64,000 nucleotides of DNA from Streptomyces sp. P3 (GCF_003032475.1 NZ_CP028369.1:8060001-8124000), one strand, 5' to 3'; positions 25,828 to 34,722 are shown, counted from the stretch's first letter. The notes: generated by a model from the letters alone, not told the origin. Numbers and translations: made by a program.

Positions 25828-26187
25828 TCAGGCTCTCCTGACCACGGCGGACTTCAGCTGCATCGCCCCGAAACCGTCGACCTTGCAGTCGATGTCGTGG
25901 CCGTCGACGCCGTCGACGAGGCGGATGCCACGCACCTTGGTGCCGGCCTTGATCCCGGAAGGGCTGCCCTTGACCTTCAGCGCCTTGACCACGATCACGC
26001 TGTCGCCGTCCCGCAGCACGTTGCCGACGGAGTCCTTGACGACCCGCACCGCGGAAGCGCCGTCCTCGTCCGCCCCGCTCTCCGCGGGCATCCAGTCATG
26101 GCCGCACTCAGGGCACACGACCAGGGTGTTCATCTCGTAGGTGTACTCGCAGGAGCACTTCGGGCATGGAGGAAGGTTCTCGATCAC
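25828..26187 (-). CDS. PhnA/YjdM-family zinc-ribbon protein
   Basis: A 119-residue cytosolic protein. Residues ~7-32 are a zinc ribbon with two CxxC pairs (CPKC, CPEC). Residues ~45-119 are the PhnA/YjdM beta-barrel domain (VVKDSVGNVLRDGDSVIVVKALKVKG, GTKVRGIRLVDG, HDIDCKVDGFGAMQLK). Despite the old name alkylphosphonate utilisation protein PhnA, the family's role is unsettled. It stands alone; about 10 bp upstream ends a ~35-codon leftward fragment (HLRDTVLRAWDTAMSIFPAPW) of unknown origin. Confidence 0.9.
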   Translation of the reverse strand: MIENLPPCPKCSCEYTYEMNTLVVCPECGHDWMPAESGADEDGASAVRVVKDSVGNVLRDGDSVIVVKALKVKGSPSGIKAGTKVRGIRLVDGVDGHDIDCKVDGFGAMQLKSAVVRRA

Positions 26188-26590
26188 GCCGACAGGTTAA
26201 CCGGCCCTGACGCGCACGCCGTCGCTCGTCCACGGCGCCGGGAAGATCGACATCGCGGTGTCCCAGGCTCGGAGGACCGTGTCGCGGAGGTGCTGCGAGG
26301 ATGTGCGGGCCGGCCGTCGGGCATCCCTTTCCCGCACCCGCGGTAGGCGGCACGCCAGGGCGCCGAGCAGGGCCGAAGGTCCCCGAAAGAGGGCCGGGTG
26401 TCTGCCGTCCACCCGCCGGGCGAGCGGGCAGGATCGCGTCGGGATGCCCGCAACGGCCGCGATCCCCGCACGCCAGGAGCGGCCCCCGGCGTGTGACGCG
26501 GTCCGCCATGCCGTTGAGGCCCGTCGGACCTGCCCCAGGACTCCGCCTCTACGGTGGAGAGATGATCAACCGCCCACGGGAGGGGAACAC
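26188..26590. other. 403-bp gap upstream of the dehydrogenase gene
   Basis: No intact gene. On the minus strand the codons ending at 26197 (SQHLRDTVLRAWDTAM... to TAA) look like the tail of a lost gene. The remainder is ordinary GC-rich spacer; I see no clear operator. Confidence 0.4.
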
Positions 26591-27604
26591 ATGGAGATCA
26601 TCGCGTACGGGGTCCTCGCGGACGAGGAACCCCTGCTGCACGACGCATTCGCCCGCGAGTTCGGCGAGAGTCATGAACTGCGCTGTCTGCGGCTGTTCCT
26701 GAACCGGGACACCGCCCCGACCGCGGCCGGCCGCGAGGTGGTGCTCAGCAGCGTCAACGACACCCTGGACGCGGACGTGCTGCGCGCGCTGGCCGAGGGC
26801 GGCACGAGGATGATCGCCCAGCGCTCCACCGGCTACAACAACATCGATCTGACGGCGGCCGAGGCGCTGGGGCTGACCGTGGCGCGGGTTTCGTTCTACT
26901 CGCCGTACTCGGTGGCCGAGTTCGCCTGGGCGCTGGCGCTCGCCGTGGACCGCCGGATCGTGCGGGCCGCGCACCGGACCCGGGAGTTCGACTTCAGGCT
27001 CGACGGGCTGATGGGCAGGGACCTGCGCGGCCGGACCGCGGGGGTGGTGGGCACCGGGAAGATCGGGGCCGCGTTCTCGCGGATCGCCCACGGCTTCGGG
27101 ATGCGGCTGCTGGGCTGGGACGTGGCCGAGAACCCCGACTGTCTGGCCCTGGGTATGAAGTACGTCGAACGGGAGCGGCTGTTCGCCGAGGCGGACCTGG
27201 TCAGCCTGCACGTGCCGCTGCTGGAGGACACCCACCACCTCGTGGACGCCCGTGTGTTCGCGCTGATGAAGGACGACGCGATCCTGGTCAACTCCAGCCG
27301 CGGCGGTCTGGTGGACACCGACGCGCTGTTGGAAACCCTGCGGGCGGGGCGGCTGAGAGGTGTCGGCCTGGACGTGTACGAGGAGGAGGCCGGGGTGTTC
27401 TTCCTCGACAAGTCGCTCGAGGTGATGACCGATGAACGCCTCGCGAGGCTGATGACCTTCAACAACGTCCTGGTCACATCCCATCAGGCGTACTTCACCC
27501 AGGACGCCGTCGGGCAGATCGCCGAGACGACCGCGGCCAACGTCGTGAACTACTTCGCCGGCCGCACCGGCGACAACACCCTCGTCCGACCGCCCGCCGC
27601 CTGA
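26591..27604 (+). CDS. D-2-hydroxyacid dehydrogenase (D-lactate dehydrogenase, NAD-dependent)
   Basis: A 337-residue enzyme with ATG after GGAGGGGAACAC. The N-terminal catalytic half carries QRSTGYNNIDL; the NAD fold shows VVGTGKIG (GxGxxG). The catalytic triad is present: Arg in NSSRGGLVDT, Glu in DVYEEE and His in SHQAYFT. The motif VYEEEAGVFF matches D-lactate dehydrogenase LdhA rather than glycerate or formate dehydrogenases. It would reduce pyruvate to D-lactate, regenerating NAD+ under low oxygen, which fits the hypoxia genes that follow, although I see no DevR box in front of it. Confidence 0.9.
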   Translation: MEIIAYGVLADEEPLLHDAFAREFGESHELRCLRLFLNRDTAPTAAGREVVLSSVNDTLDADVLRALAEGGTRMIAQRSTGYNNIDLTAAEALGLTVARVSFYSPYSVAEFAWALALAVDRRIVRAAHRTREFDFRLDGLMGRDLRGRTAGVVGTGKIGAAFSRIAHGFGMRLLGWDVAENPDCLALGMKYVERERLFAEADLVSLHVPLLEDTHHLVDARVFALMKDDAILVNSSRGGLVDTDALLETLRAGRLRGVGLDVYEEEAGVFFLDKSLEVMTDERLARLMTFNNVLVTSHQAYFTQDAVGQIAETTAANVVNYFAGRTGDNTLVRPPAA

Positions 27605-27849
27605 GGTTCCGAGCGCCCGCGGGTGGCTCCGGCGGCATGTGCCGCCGGGGGAGTGGAGGCCGGCGGCCGTGACGCGCCGCAATCGCAACTCACGACCGCG
27701 GGCTCCCGTCGGGAGGACACTGGGGGTCGGCCCGCCGGGTGCAGACCGACCGCCCCTGTGATGTGCGGCGGCAAGCCGTCCGCCCCACTGCCCAATGGGG
27801 TACCTGATGGCGGCAGGCCCTTGTGGCGGGAGCGAACGAGGAGGCCGAC

Positions 27850-28842
27850 ATGGGTTTGCGTCAGCTCGACGAGAAGAGGGTGGCCATGCTGGTGGCCGAG
27901 GCCACCGCGGCCCCGTCCATGCACAACGCGCAGCCGTGGCGTTTCCGCTTTCTGTCCGACGAGCGTCTCCTGCTGCTGCGAGCCGATCCGGAGCGGGCCA
28001 TGCCCCGCTCCGATCCCGGCAACCGGGCGCTGCACATCGGCTGCGGGGCGGCTCTGTTCAACCTGCGCGTCGCCGCCGCGCACGCGGACCTCGTGCCGCG
28101 GACAAGGCTGCTGCCCGAGCCGCAGGACCCGCTGCTGCTCGCCGCCGTTCATCTCGCCGACCCGGCCGGGAACCCGCGGGACGACGGCCTGGCGCGGCTG
28201 TATCCCGCGATCCGGCAGCGGCACACCAGTCGGCACCCCTTCGCCGAGCAGGACATCCCCGACGAGCTGCGGGCCGTCCTGCGGAGCGCGGCGGCGCGGG
28301 AGGAAGCCGAGCTGCTCTTCCCCGGCCTCTGGCACACCGAGACCCTGCTCGACCTCGTCCGAGACGCTGAGAGCCGCGACGCCATGGACCCCGACGCCGG
28401 CGAGGACCTGGTCCGCTGGACCCGCCTCGGCCCGGAGGCGGACACCGCCGTCGACGGCGTCCCCGAGTACGCCTTCGGGCCCCGCAAATGGGACGGCAAA
28501 GCCCCTGTGCGCGACTTCGCCGGGCGCCGCGCCGTGGCCGACCGCGGCACGACCACCTTCGAGCACACCCCCCACCTGGCCCTTCTGAGCACCCTCGGCG
28601 ACGGACCCGCCGACTGGCTGCGCGCCGGGCAGGCACTGGAACGCGTCCTGCTGGAGGCCACGCTGGCCGATCTGGCCACCTCCCTGACCTCCCACGCCCT
28701 GGAGAGCCGCGAGCTGCGCCTGCTGGCCCGCGACCCGGGATCGGGCACGGGCCAGGTGCAGATGGTGCTGCGCGTCGGCTACGGCCCGAGGGGCCCGGCC
28801 ACACCCCGCCGCCCCGTCAGGGACGTCCTCGAGATCGTGTGA
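27850..28842 (+). CDS. Acg-family nitroreductase-like FMN-binding protein
   Basis: A 330-residue protein with ATG after AGGAGG. It has two degenerate nitroreductase domains: AATAAPSMHNAQPWRFRF at the start is the nitroreductase FMN loop, and IRQRHTSRHPF is typical of the Acg/Rv3131 group; LGDGPADWLRAGQALERVLL lies in the second. Mycobacterial Acg proteins belong to the DosR dormancy regulon and bind FMN without clear nitroreductase activity. Here the gene lies upstream of feo and the nitrate island, a compatible context. I found no strong DevR box in its 245-bp leader. Confidence 0.87.
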   Translation: MGLRQLDEKRVAMLVAEATAAPSMHNAQPWRFRFLSDERLLLLRADPERAMPRSDPGNRALHIGCGAALFNLRVAAAHADLVPRTRLLPEPQDPLLLAAVHLADPAGNPRDDGLARLYPAIRQRHTSRHPFAEQDIPDELRAVLRSAAAREEAELLFPGLWHTETLLDLVRDAESRDAMDPDAGEDLVRWTRLGPEADTAVDGVPEYAFGPRKWDGKAPVRDFAGRRAVADRGTTTFEHTPHLALLSTLGDGPADWLRAGQALERVLLEATLADLATSLTSHALESRELRLLARDPGSGTGQVQMVLRVGYGPRGPATPRRPVRDVLEIV

Positions 28843-29593
28843 GTGCCGGAAGAGCGGCCCGCCGGACGGTGCTTCCCGGCGGGCAACGGTCACTGGCGCG
28901 TCCGGAACCGGCCACTGGGGAAGCGTACGAAAACAAGGCCGGCACTCTGATGTGGACGGGCCGGCGGAGCCGTCCGGGCGGGGCCGGCCGGTGACGAGGC
29001 CGACGGCTCCGGCCTGCGGAGCGTCCGGCCGGAGGTGACGGATCGGTGACCGGCGGCGGCAGAGGCCGACGGGGTCGTCCTGGCAGGGCCGGACGGCCGT
29101 CTCGCGAAACCGGGCCGGCCCCGGGCTGCCGAAGCACCGCCGGGCACAGTGCCCTTCACGACTGACGCGACGGCTGATGGCGCAGCCGGTCCGCAACCGG
29201 GTGAAGCCGTCGCGCTGTTGGCGAACCTCCCGGGCGCCGAGCCGCTGCCCACGGCCGTCGCCGCACTGGAGCGGCCCCTGGCGGGCAGGCCCGCGAGCGA
29301 GGCCGGTGACATGGCCACGGAGCGGGCATCCGCCCCGAACCGATGGTGGCAGCCCTGCCCTTCGTCCGGCGAGCCTGTTGACGGCCCTGTGGTCCTGGCC
29401 GATGGGGCCGAAGGGCCCCTGCCACAGGGCTGTAAGCCCCACCTCTCCAGCACGGAGGTGAGGTTAGCGTCGCCTTATCAAACGTTCTTGATGTTCCTTG
29501 TGCGGGGTGCTGGTCGCCCCGGTGCGACGTGGTGGAGACCTGGATGAGTGCTGTTGACGGGCTGTACGAGGACTCACGCGGCCGGAGATCACC
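28843..29593. other. 751-bp gap before the feo operon
   Basis: No gene could be supported. A rightward reading from 29149 stays open for 132 codons but has no ribosome site, family or coding periodicity I trust. The right end holds an iron box (29459-29477). A GC palindrome, GGGGCC-GAA-GGGCCCC (29405-29420), vaguely recalls a DevR site but lacks the GGGAC core. Confidence 0.4.
29459..29477. promoter_or_regulatory. candidate DmdR/IdeR iron box upstream of feoA
   Basis: TGAGGTTAGCGTCGCCTTA agrees with the DtxR/IdeR/DmdR consensus (TTAGGTTAGGCTAACCTAA) at 13 of 19 places, including GGTTAG. It is the only such match in the gap and lies 117 bp before feoA, so iron repression is likely. Confidence 0.55.
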
Positions 29594-29845
29594 GTGACGG
29601 CCGCGCCGCGCTCACTGGCCGATCTCGTGCCCGGCGCTCGCGCCACGGTGACGGGCGTCGTCGCCGACGGGGCGCCCACCGTGGTCCGCCGGTTGCACGA
29701 CCTCGGGTTCACGCCGGGAGCGGTGGTGGAGGTGGTACGCCGGGCGCCGCTGCGTGACCCGGTCCTCTACCGCGTCAAGGACTACGAGGTGTGCCTGCGA
29801 CGGGCCCAGGCCGCTTGCGTGCACGTCGGCGAGGTGCAGCGGTGA
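29594..29845 (+). CDS. feoA: ferrous iron transport protein A
   Basis: An 83-residue SH3-like FeoA: SLADLVPGARATVTGV, VVRRLHDLGFTPGAVVEVVRRAPLRDPVLYRVKDYEVCLRRAQAACVHV. FeoA is a small cytosolic accessory of the FeoB channel. GTG start six bases after GGAG. Its TGA overlaps the feoB GTG. Confidence 0.93.
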   Translation: MTAAPRSLADLVPGARATVTGVVADGAPTVVRRLHDLGFTPGAVVEVVRRAPLRDPVLYRVKDYEVCLRRAQAACVHVGEVQR

Positions 29846-31791
29846 GCGCGGGCTGCCACGACGCCGGCGGCACGGACACGACGGTGACCGGAGCACCGCG
29901 GATCGCCCTGGTGGGTGCCCCCAACTCCGGCAAGACCAGCGTCTTCAACGGACTGACGGGTCTGCGCGCCAAGACCGGCAACTACCCCGGCGTGACGGTG
30001 TCGCGCTTCGTCGGCACGTCCCGGACCGGTCGGCACCGGCACGAGATCGAGGATCTGCCCGGCACCTACAGCCTGGAGCCGGTCAGCCCCGACGAACAGA
30101 TCACCGTCGATGTGCTCGAAGGCCGGCTGGAGGGCGCGCACCGGCCCGACGCCCTGCTGGTCGTGGTGGATGCCACCACGCTGCGGCGCTCCCTGGGATT
30201 CGTCGCCCAGGTCCTCGCCCGCGAGCTGCCGGCCTGTGTGGTGGTGACCTTCACCGACGAACTGGCCCGCCGCCAGGGGCGCCTGGACATCGACGCGTTC
30301 GCGCAGGCGCTCGGCGTGCCCGTGCAGCCCGTGGTCGGCCACCGCGGCCTGGGCATCGCGCAGCTGCGCGAGCGGCTCACCACATGGCGCAGCTGGCCGG
30401 CCCCTGCCGTGCCACCGCCCGCCGACCCCGCCGAGCGCGACGCCTGGTCGGAATCGGTCCTGGCCTTCGCCGGCTACCGGCCTCCCGAACACCACCGGGG
30501 CACCCGGCGCGTGGACGCGGTGGTGCTGCATCCGGTGTGGGGGCCGATGGTGTTCTTCGCGGTCATGGCGCTGTTCTTCCAGACTGTCTTCACGCTGGCC
30601 GCCCCGCTGCAGAACTGGGTGGAGACGCTCTTCGCGTGGCTGTCGGGCCAGGTGCACGCCCATGTCGACAGTCCGAGGCTGTCCGGCCTGCTGGGCGACG
30701 CCCTCATCGGCGGTGTCGGCGGCGTGCTGGTGTTCGTTCCGCAGATCGTGCTGCTGTTCCTGCTCCTGGCCCTGCTGGAAGGGGTGGGCTACCTGGCGCG
30801 GGCGGCGTTCCTGATGGACCGGGTGATGGCCCGCTTCGGCCTCGAGGGCCGGGCCTTCGTGGCGCTGCTGTCGTCGTTCGCCTGCGCGATCCCCGGCATC
30901 CTGGCCACCCGCACGCTGCCCTCGGCCAAGGACCGCCTCGCCACGATGATGGCCGCGCCCCTGATGACCTGCTCGGCACGACTGCCGGTCTACGTGCTGC
31001 TCATCGGCCTGCTCGTCGACCCGTCCGCGAAGGCCGGCCCGTTCGGCGCGCAGGGCCTGGTCATGTTCGGCCTGTACCTGCTGGGCGCCGTATCCGCGAT
31101 GCTGGCCGCCTGGGCGTTCAAGAAGCTCGGCGACCGTCACGGACAACCGGTGCCGTTCTTCATGGAACTGCCGCCCTACCGGCTGCCCGCCCCGCGCGCG
31201 GTGCTGGTGGCGATGTGGTCCTCCGCACGCGCCTTCCTGCGCAAGTGCACGACCGTCATCGTCGCCACCAGCGTCCTTCTGTGGCTGCTGCTGAACCTGC
31301 CCCTGTACACGGACGCGCAGCTGCGGACGGCCGGCGTCGACACCACCGACTCCGTCGCCGTGTCCGCCTACACCGTCGACCACAGCTACGCCGCCGACCT
31401 CGGCCGCATGGTCGCCCCCGTCTTCGACCCGCTGGGCTTCGACTGGCGCATCAACGTCGGTGTCCTGTCGGCCCAGGGTGCCCGCGAGACGTTCGTGGCC
31501 ACCCTCGGGCAGGTCGCCGCCGCCGACGACCCCGAACACCCGGGCCGGGCACTACAGGCCATGACGTACCCCGACGGGCCCCGCGCCGGAGAGCCGGTGT
31601 TCACCGCCCCCACCATCGCAGCCCTGCTGGTCTACTTCGTGTACGCCCTGCAGTGCATGGCCACCGTGGCGGTCCTGCGCCGGGAGAGCGGCACCTGGAG
31701 ATGGCCGGCGATCGCCCTCACCTATCTGACCGTACTGGCCTGGCTGATGGCCTACCTGGCCCGGACGGTCACCGTCCTGCTGGGCGGGTGA
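29842..31791 (+). CDS. feoB: ferrous iron transport protein B (Fe2+ permease with G domain)
   Basis: A 649-residue protein coupled to feoA (GTGA). Residues ~20-190 are the G domain: VGAPNSGKTS (G1) and DLPGTYSL (G3). The G4 motif, normally NxxD, reads TFTD, so the guanine-specifying asparagine is replaced by threonine. The membrane part has two Gate modules (FVPQIVLLFLLLALLEGVGYLARAAFLMD, SFACAIPGILATRTLPSAKDRLATMMAAPLMTCSARLPVYVLL; later SAQGARETFVATLG) and ends with hydrophobic helices. It imports Fe2+ under reduced-oxygen conditions; the iron box upstream suggests iron repression. Confidence 0.93.
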   Translation: MSAGCHDAGGTDTTVTGAPRIALVGAPNSGKTSVFNGLTGLRAKTGNYPGVTVSRFVGTSRTGRHRHEIEDLPGTYSLEPVSPDEQITVDVLEGRLEGAHRPDALLVVVDATTLRRSLGFVAQVLARELPACVVVTFTDELARRQGRLDIDAFAQALGVPVQPVVGHRGLGIAQLRERLTTWRSWPAPAVPPPADPAERDAWSESVLAFAGYRPPEHHRGTRRVDAVVLHPVWGPMVFFAVMALFFQTVFTLAAPLQNWVETLFAWLSGQVHAHVDSPRLSGLLGDALIGGVGGVLVFVPQIVLLFLLLALLEGVGYLARAAFLMDRVMARFGLEGRAFVALLSSFACAIPGILATRTLPSAKDRLATMMAAPLMTCSARLPVYVLLIGLLVDPSAKAGPFGAQGLVMFGLYLLGAVSAMLAAWAFKKLGDRHGQPVPFFMELPPYRLPAPRAVLVAMWSSARAFLRKCTTVIVATSVLLWLLLNLPLYTDAQLRTAGVDTTDSVAVSAYTVDHSYAADLGRMVAPVFDPLGFDWRINVGVLSAQGARETFVATLGQVAAADDPEHPGRALQAMTYPDGPRAGEPVFTAPTIAALLVYFVYALQCMATVAVLRRESGTWRWPAIALTYLTVLAWLMAYLARTVTVLLGG

Positions 31792-31800
31792 GCGGCGGCC

Positions 31801-32388
31801 ATGATTCCCATGCATCCTCAGCAGATGCCCGGCCGGCCCGACCGGCTGCGCTGGGTCATGTCCGGCGACGTCCTCACCGGCAGGGGCACCGGCCCGCTCG
31901 CCGACGTACCCGCACCGCTGGCCGCGCTGCTGGCCGACGGCACCCTCGCGCAGATCACCCTGGACGGCGAGGCAGTGATCACCTGCCTCGGCGCGGAACG
32001 CAACTGGTCCGAAGAGGGCGCCCGGGTCCGCAGCGCGTTGTACGCCGCCCTCGACGACCCCGCCGGATGGATCACGGTCGACGGCACCTCCTCCTGCGAC
32101 GACGACGAGCAACTGCACGGTGTGGCACGCGAGGTCCTCGCCGGGGAGGTGGGCGACTTCGTCCGGTCCCACGGCGGCAGCATCGAACTCGTCGGCGTTC
32201 GCGACGGCATCGTCACGGTCCGCCTCGGCGGCGCCTGCCACGGCTGCCCCGCCTCCTGGTTCACGCTGCACCAGCGCCTGGAGCGCCGGCTGCGGCAACG
32301 CCATCCCGGTCTGCGCGAGGTCCGCAACGCAGCCTCACCGGGCGGCCTGTTCGGCCGTGCGCCCGCCTCGCACGAGGGGACCTCCTGA
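31801..32388 (+). CDS. Nfu/NifU C-terminal-domain iron-sulfur scaffold-like protein
   Basis: A 195-residue cytosolic protein, 9 bp after feoB. Its N-terminal ~100 residues resemble an Nfu-N-type domain (ITLDGEAVITCLGAERNWSEEGARVRSALYAALDDPAGW); residues ~110-180 are the NifU C-terminal domain with the cluster-binding CxxC in GGACHGCPASWFTLHQRLE. Such proteins carry or assemble [4Fe-4S] clusters. Its place as third gene of feo links iron entry to cluster building; in this site many species have FeoC instead. Two ATG codons nine bases apart could both start it. Confidence 0.85.
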   Translation: MIPMHPQQMPGRPDRLRWVMSGDVLTGRGTGPLADVPAPLAALLADGTLAQITLDGEAVITCLGAERNWSEEGARVRSALYAALDDPAGWITVDGTSSCDDDEQLHGVAREVLAGEVGDFVRSHGGSIELVGVRDGIVTVRLGGACHGCPASWFTLHQRLERRLRQRHPGLREVRNAASPGGLFGRAPASHEGTS

Positions 32389-32402
32389 CCACGCCGACAC
32401 AG

Positions 32403-32466
32403 CCGGTTGTCCCTGTGCCCCTGACCTCACGATGGTCTGCGAGGCCAGGGGCACAGGGACAACCGG
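32403..32466. terminator. long hairpin terminator of the feo operon
   Basis: Perfect 21-bp arms (CCGGTTGTCCCTGTGCCCCTG and its complement) with a 22-nt loop that itself pairs CCTC/GAGG. It separates the rightward feo operon from the convergent DUF6457 gene. Short GGAACACCG repeats follow it. Confidence 0.88.
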
Positions 32467-32555
32467 GAACACCGGGAACACGGAACACCGGGGGCACAGC
32501 GACGGAGGGACACCTAGACACAGGGGCAGTCGGACGGGGCGGCGCGGAGGACTTG

Positions 32556-32825
32556 TCACGCGGTCCGGGGACCGTGGCCGGCTTCACCGGCCCACCGGGC
32601 GGCGAGGTCCCCGGCGCGTCGGGCCGCATCCGCCACTGCTCGGGAGCCGCCGCCCGCACGGCCCGCCGCATACCCGACGAGGAAGGTCGTCAAAGGGGCC
32701 GCGGGCCGGGCGACGCCGTGTGCGGCATCGCCCGCGAGGGCGAGGAGCAGGGCCCGGTCGACTTCCAGGTCGATGCCCAGGTCGGCCTTCACCACCGCCG
32801 TCCACTCCCTCAGTACGTCGTCCAC
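32556..32825 (-). CDS. DUF6457 domain protein
   Basis: An 89-residue helical protein with the DUF6457 core (LGIDLEVDRALLLALAGDAAHGVARPAAPLTTFLVGYAAGR). This domain often stands beside or fused to MobA-like molybdopterin guanine-dinucleotide enzymes in actinobacteria, consistent with a nearby molybdoenzyme (nitrate reductase). A direct role is not shown. Confidence 0.8.
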   Translation of the reverse strand: MDDVLREWTAVVKADLGIDLEVDRALLLALAGDAAHGVARPAAPLTTFLVGYAAGRAGGGSRAVADAARRAGDLAARWAGEAGHGPRTA

Positions 32826-32885
32826 GATCAGGTCCTCCTTCGTCCGTGTGATCAGCGAGCAGGCGGTGCGCAGCGCCGTGGCCGG

Positions 32886-33521
32886 CTACATCAGGCTGCT
32901 CCAGTACGGCCAGAAGCGGGTCAGGACCAGGAGAGCGATCACCCCGTACCAGGCGCCGAGCAGTATCCAGTGCGTGTCCCGGACGACCGCCAGCACACCC
33001 CGGGGCGCGGGGATCACTCCCCGCTCCAGGCAGTGCACGGTGATGTACCAGAACAGGGTGATGGTGACGATCCAGACGACGGCGCAGTAGGGACAGAGCT
33101 TGTTGAGTTCGTAGAGCGACTGCCCGATCAGCCAGTGCACGAACACCACCGCCGCCAGCATCCCTGCCTCCAGCGCGAGCCACAGCCCACGGTGCAGGCG
33201 CGCCCCGGAGAGGACGGCGACGCCCAGGGCGGTCACCGCGGCGAAGGCGCCGAGTCCGAGCAGCATGTTGGGGAAGCCGAAGAGGCTGCCCTGCGAGCTG
33301 GACATGACGCTGCCGCAGCTCACGACGGGGCTGATGTTGCACGGTGGTCGGTAGGCGGGGTCCTTCAGGAGCCGCCAGTCGTCCACCGTGAGCTGGAAGG
33401 AGGCGAGCCAGCCGACGATCCCGGTGACGAGCATGACCAGGCCCGTTCGGCGGCTCGCGCCCACCGCGTTCGTGCGCGGGGCGGTCGTGGCGTCCGGTGC
33501 GAGCGCGGGTGTGTGGCTCAT
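32886..33521 (-). CDS. vitamin K epoxide reductase (VKOR) family protein
   Basis: A 211-residue membrane protein with about five helices. It keeps the two VKOR cysteine pairs: PPCNISPVVSCGSV on the outer loop and the active-site CPYC in NKLCPYCAVVW; the serine and FGFPN motif are also present. VKOR reoxidises DsbA-like proteins using menaquinone and so makes disulfides in exported proteins. The start ATG overlaps the narI-like stop by ATGA, so the two are co-translated and share the quinone pool. Confidence 0.9.
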   Translation of the reverse strand: MSHTPALAPDATTAPRTNAVGASRRTGLVMLVTGIVGWLASFQLTVDDWRLLKDPAYRPPCNISPVVSCGSVMSSSQGSLFGFPNMLLGLGAFAAVTALGVAVLSGARLHRGLWLALEAGMLAAVVFVHWLIGQSLYELNKLCPYCAVVWIVTITLFWYITVHCLERGVIPAPRGVLAVVRDTHWILLGAWYGVIALLVLTRFWPYWSSLM

Positions 33522-34294
33522 GCCGCCCGCCCGGTGGATGCCGACCGTCGCCGGCCCCCCGCTGCCGTCGGAGCCGGTGTGGCCCGTCGGCGGTAGACCA
33601 GGTAGGGCCGGGTGAGGTAGCCGACCGGGGCGCTCCACACGTGGACGAGGCGGGTGAAGGGCCAGGCGGCGAAGAGCAGGAACGCGCTCAGGGCGTGGAG
33701 CTGGAACAGCAGGGGTGCTCCGGCGATGGCTTCGGGGTGGGGTTGCAGGACGAACAGGCCGCGGAACCAGACGGAGACGGTGGAGCGGTAGTCGTAGCCG
33801 GGGCCGAAGACGTTGTGGGCGGCGGTGGCGGTGATGCCGAGCAGGACGGTGGCGGACAGCAGGGGGAAGAGCAGTTTGTCGCTGCGGTCGGTGCCCAGCC
33901 GGATCGATCGTGTCAGCAGGCGGCGTGCGGACAGCATGCCCAGTCCGGCGACCATGGCGATGCCCGCGACGGAGCCGGCCCAGACGGCTGTGGTGTGGTA
34001 GGCGTGTTCGGTGATGCCGGCGGCTTCGGTCCATGAGTCGGGGACGGCGAGTCCCACGACGTGTCCGGCGATCACCATGAAGGCGCCCAGGTGGAACAGG
34101 GGGCTGCCGTAGCGCAGCCAGCGGTGTTCGAGGAGCTGGGTGGTGCGTGAGGTCCAGCCGAACTGGTCCTGCCGGTAGCGCCAGACGTGTCCGACGGCGA
34201 ACACCGCGAGACAGATGTAGGGCACGGCGACCCACAGCAGCAGGTCGGCGCCGCTCGTAGAGGCGGGGGCCAGGGGGGTGGGGGCGGCGCTCAT
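33518..34294 (-). CDS. respiratory nitrate reductase gamma subunit-like cytochrome b (second copy)
   Basis: A 258-residue membrane protein paralogous to the narI of the complete operon 16 kb away: VAVPYICLAVFAVGHVWRYR, FGWTSRTTQLLEHRWLRYGSPLFHLGAFMVIAGHVVGL, VPDSWTEAAGITEHAYH, and LFAAWPFTRLVHVWSAPVGYLTRPYLVYR. Histidines for two haem b groups (GSPLFHLG, GH, H in TEHAYH, RLVH) are kept. No alpha or beta subunit is intact here; a narG relic lies just upstream. The gene has stayed open, coupled to VKOR, so it may serve as a stand-alone quinol oxidase-type cytochrome or be drifting. Confidence 0.88.
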   Translation of the reverse strand: MSAAPTPLAPASTSGADLLLWVAVPYICLAVFAVGHVWRYRQDQFGWTSRTTQLLEHRWLRYGSPLFHLGAFMVIAGHVVGLAVPDSWTEAAGITEHAYHTTAVWAGSVAGIAMVAGLGMLSARRLLTRSIRLGTDRSDKLLFPLLSATVLLGITATAAHNVFGPGYDYRSTVSVWFRGLFVLQPHPEAIAGAPLLFQLHALSAFLLFAAWPFTRLVHVWSAPVGYLTRPYLVYRRRATPAPTAAGGRRRSASTGRAA

Positions 34295-34635
34295 CGGGGG
34301 CCTTCCGTACGGCTGGTCGGAGCGGGTGGCACGCAAGTGGGCGGGGTGGGCGTGGAAGGCACGCGGATGCCCGGAGGGGCGAACTCGCCGTCTCCGTGGC
34401 GCTCCGGCGCCCCGGGGTCCTGTGCGGCGGACCAGTCGGTGAACCGGGCCGGGTGCTCCGCCGCGGGCGTGGCCGGCAGGGCCTTCACCACGGCTGTCGA
34501 CTCCGCCCGGACCGAGGTCGGTTCAGGGCCGGAGCGCGGCAGGATCAGCTGTATGCCCGCGCCTTCGCGGAGGCGCCGGTGATCTCGGTCCGGGCTGCCA
34601 CGAGGTCGCCGAACCGCTCGTGGGCTTCGCGTCAC
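34291..34635 (-). CDS. uncertain ORF coupled to the narI-like gene
   Basis: The reading ends TSRTEGPR with a TGA overlapping the narI-like ATG, exactly as narJ (GGPR, TGA) overlaps narI in the complete operon, and it contains the GGAAGG ribosome site for the next gene. The C-terminal ~90 codons (IQLILPRSGPEPTSVRAESTAVV...) look protein-like but match neither NarJ nor NarH. The N-terminal part overlaps the narG relic in another frame. It is probably the tail of a rearranged gene. Confidence 0.35.
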   Translation of the reverse strand: MTRSPRAVRRPRGSPDRDHRRLREGAGIQLILPRSGPEPTSVRAESTAVVKALPATPAAEHPARFTDWSAAQDPGAPERHGDGEFAPPGIRVPSTPTPPTCVPPAPTSRTEGPR

Positions 34636-34722
34636 AGCTTCAGCAGGGTGCCGCGCACGTACGGACAGCGGACCCGGCCGGGGGAGCAGGTGCGCAGTCG
34701 GCGGGCCGCAGGCGGCCGGCCT
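34552..34722 (-). pseudogene. narG relic (nitrate reductase alpha-subunit fragment)
   Basis: Reading leftward, codons give SPGRVRCPYVRGTLLKL, a TGA, then REAHERFGDLVAARTEITGASAKARAYS and a stop. The intact NarG of this window has SPTRVRYPYVRGVLLQM then YREAKARLGDPVAAWADIVSDPEKARRYK at residues ~120-160. The match is about half identical, in register, with TAC changed to TGA. Everything after it in narG, plus narH and most of narJ, has been deleted, leaving the narI-like gene. Two DevR-like boxes upstream are probably the old promoter. Confidence 0.8.

Noticed and set aside
29405..29420. GGGGCC-GAA-GGGCCCC as a DevR box before feo
   Set aside because: Lacks the GGGAC core; such GC palindromes arise often by chance at this base composition.
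29149..29547. Rightward 132-codon open frame before feoA
   Set aside because: No ribosome site, no family and weak periodicity; it overlaps the iron box.
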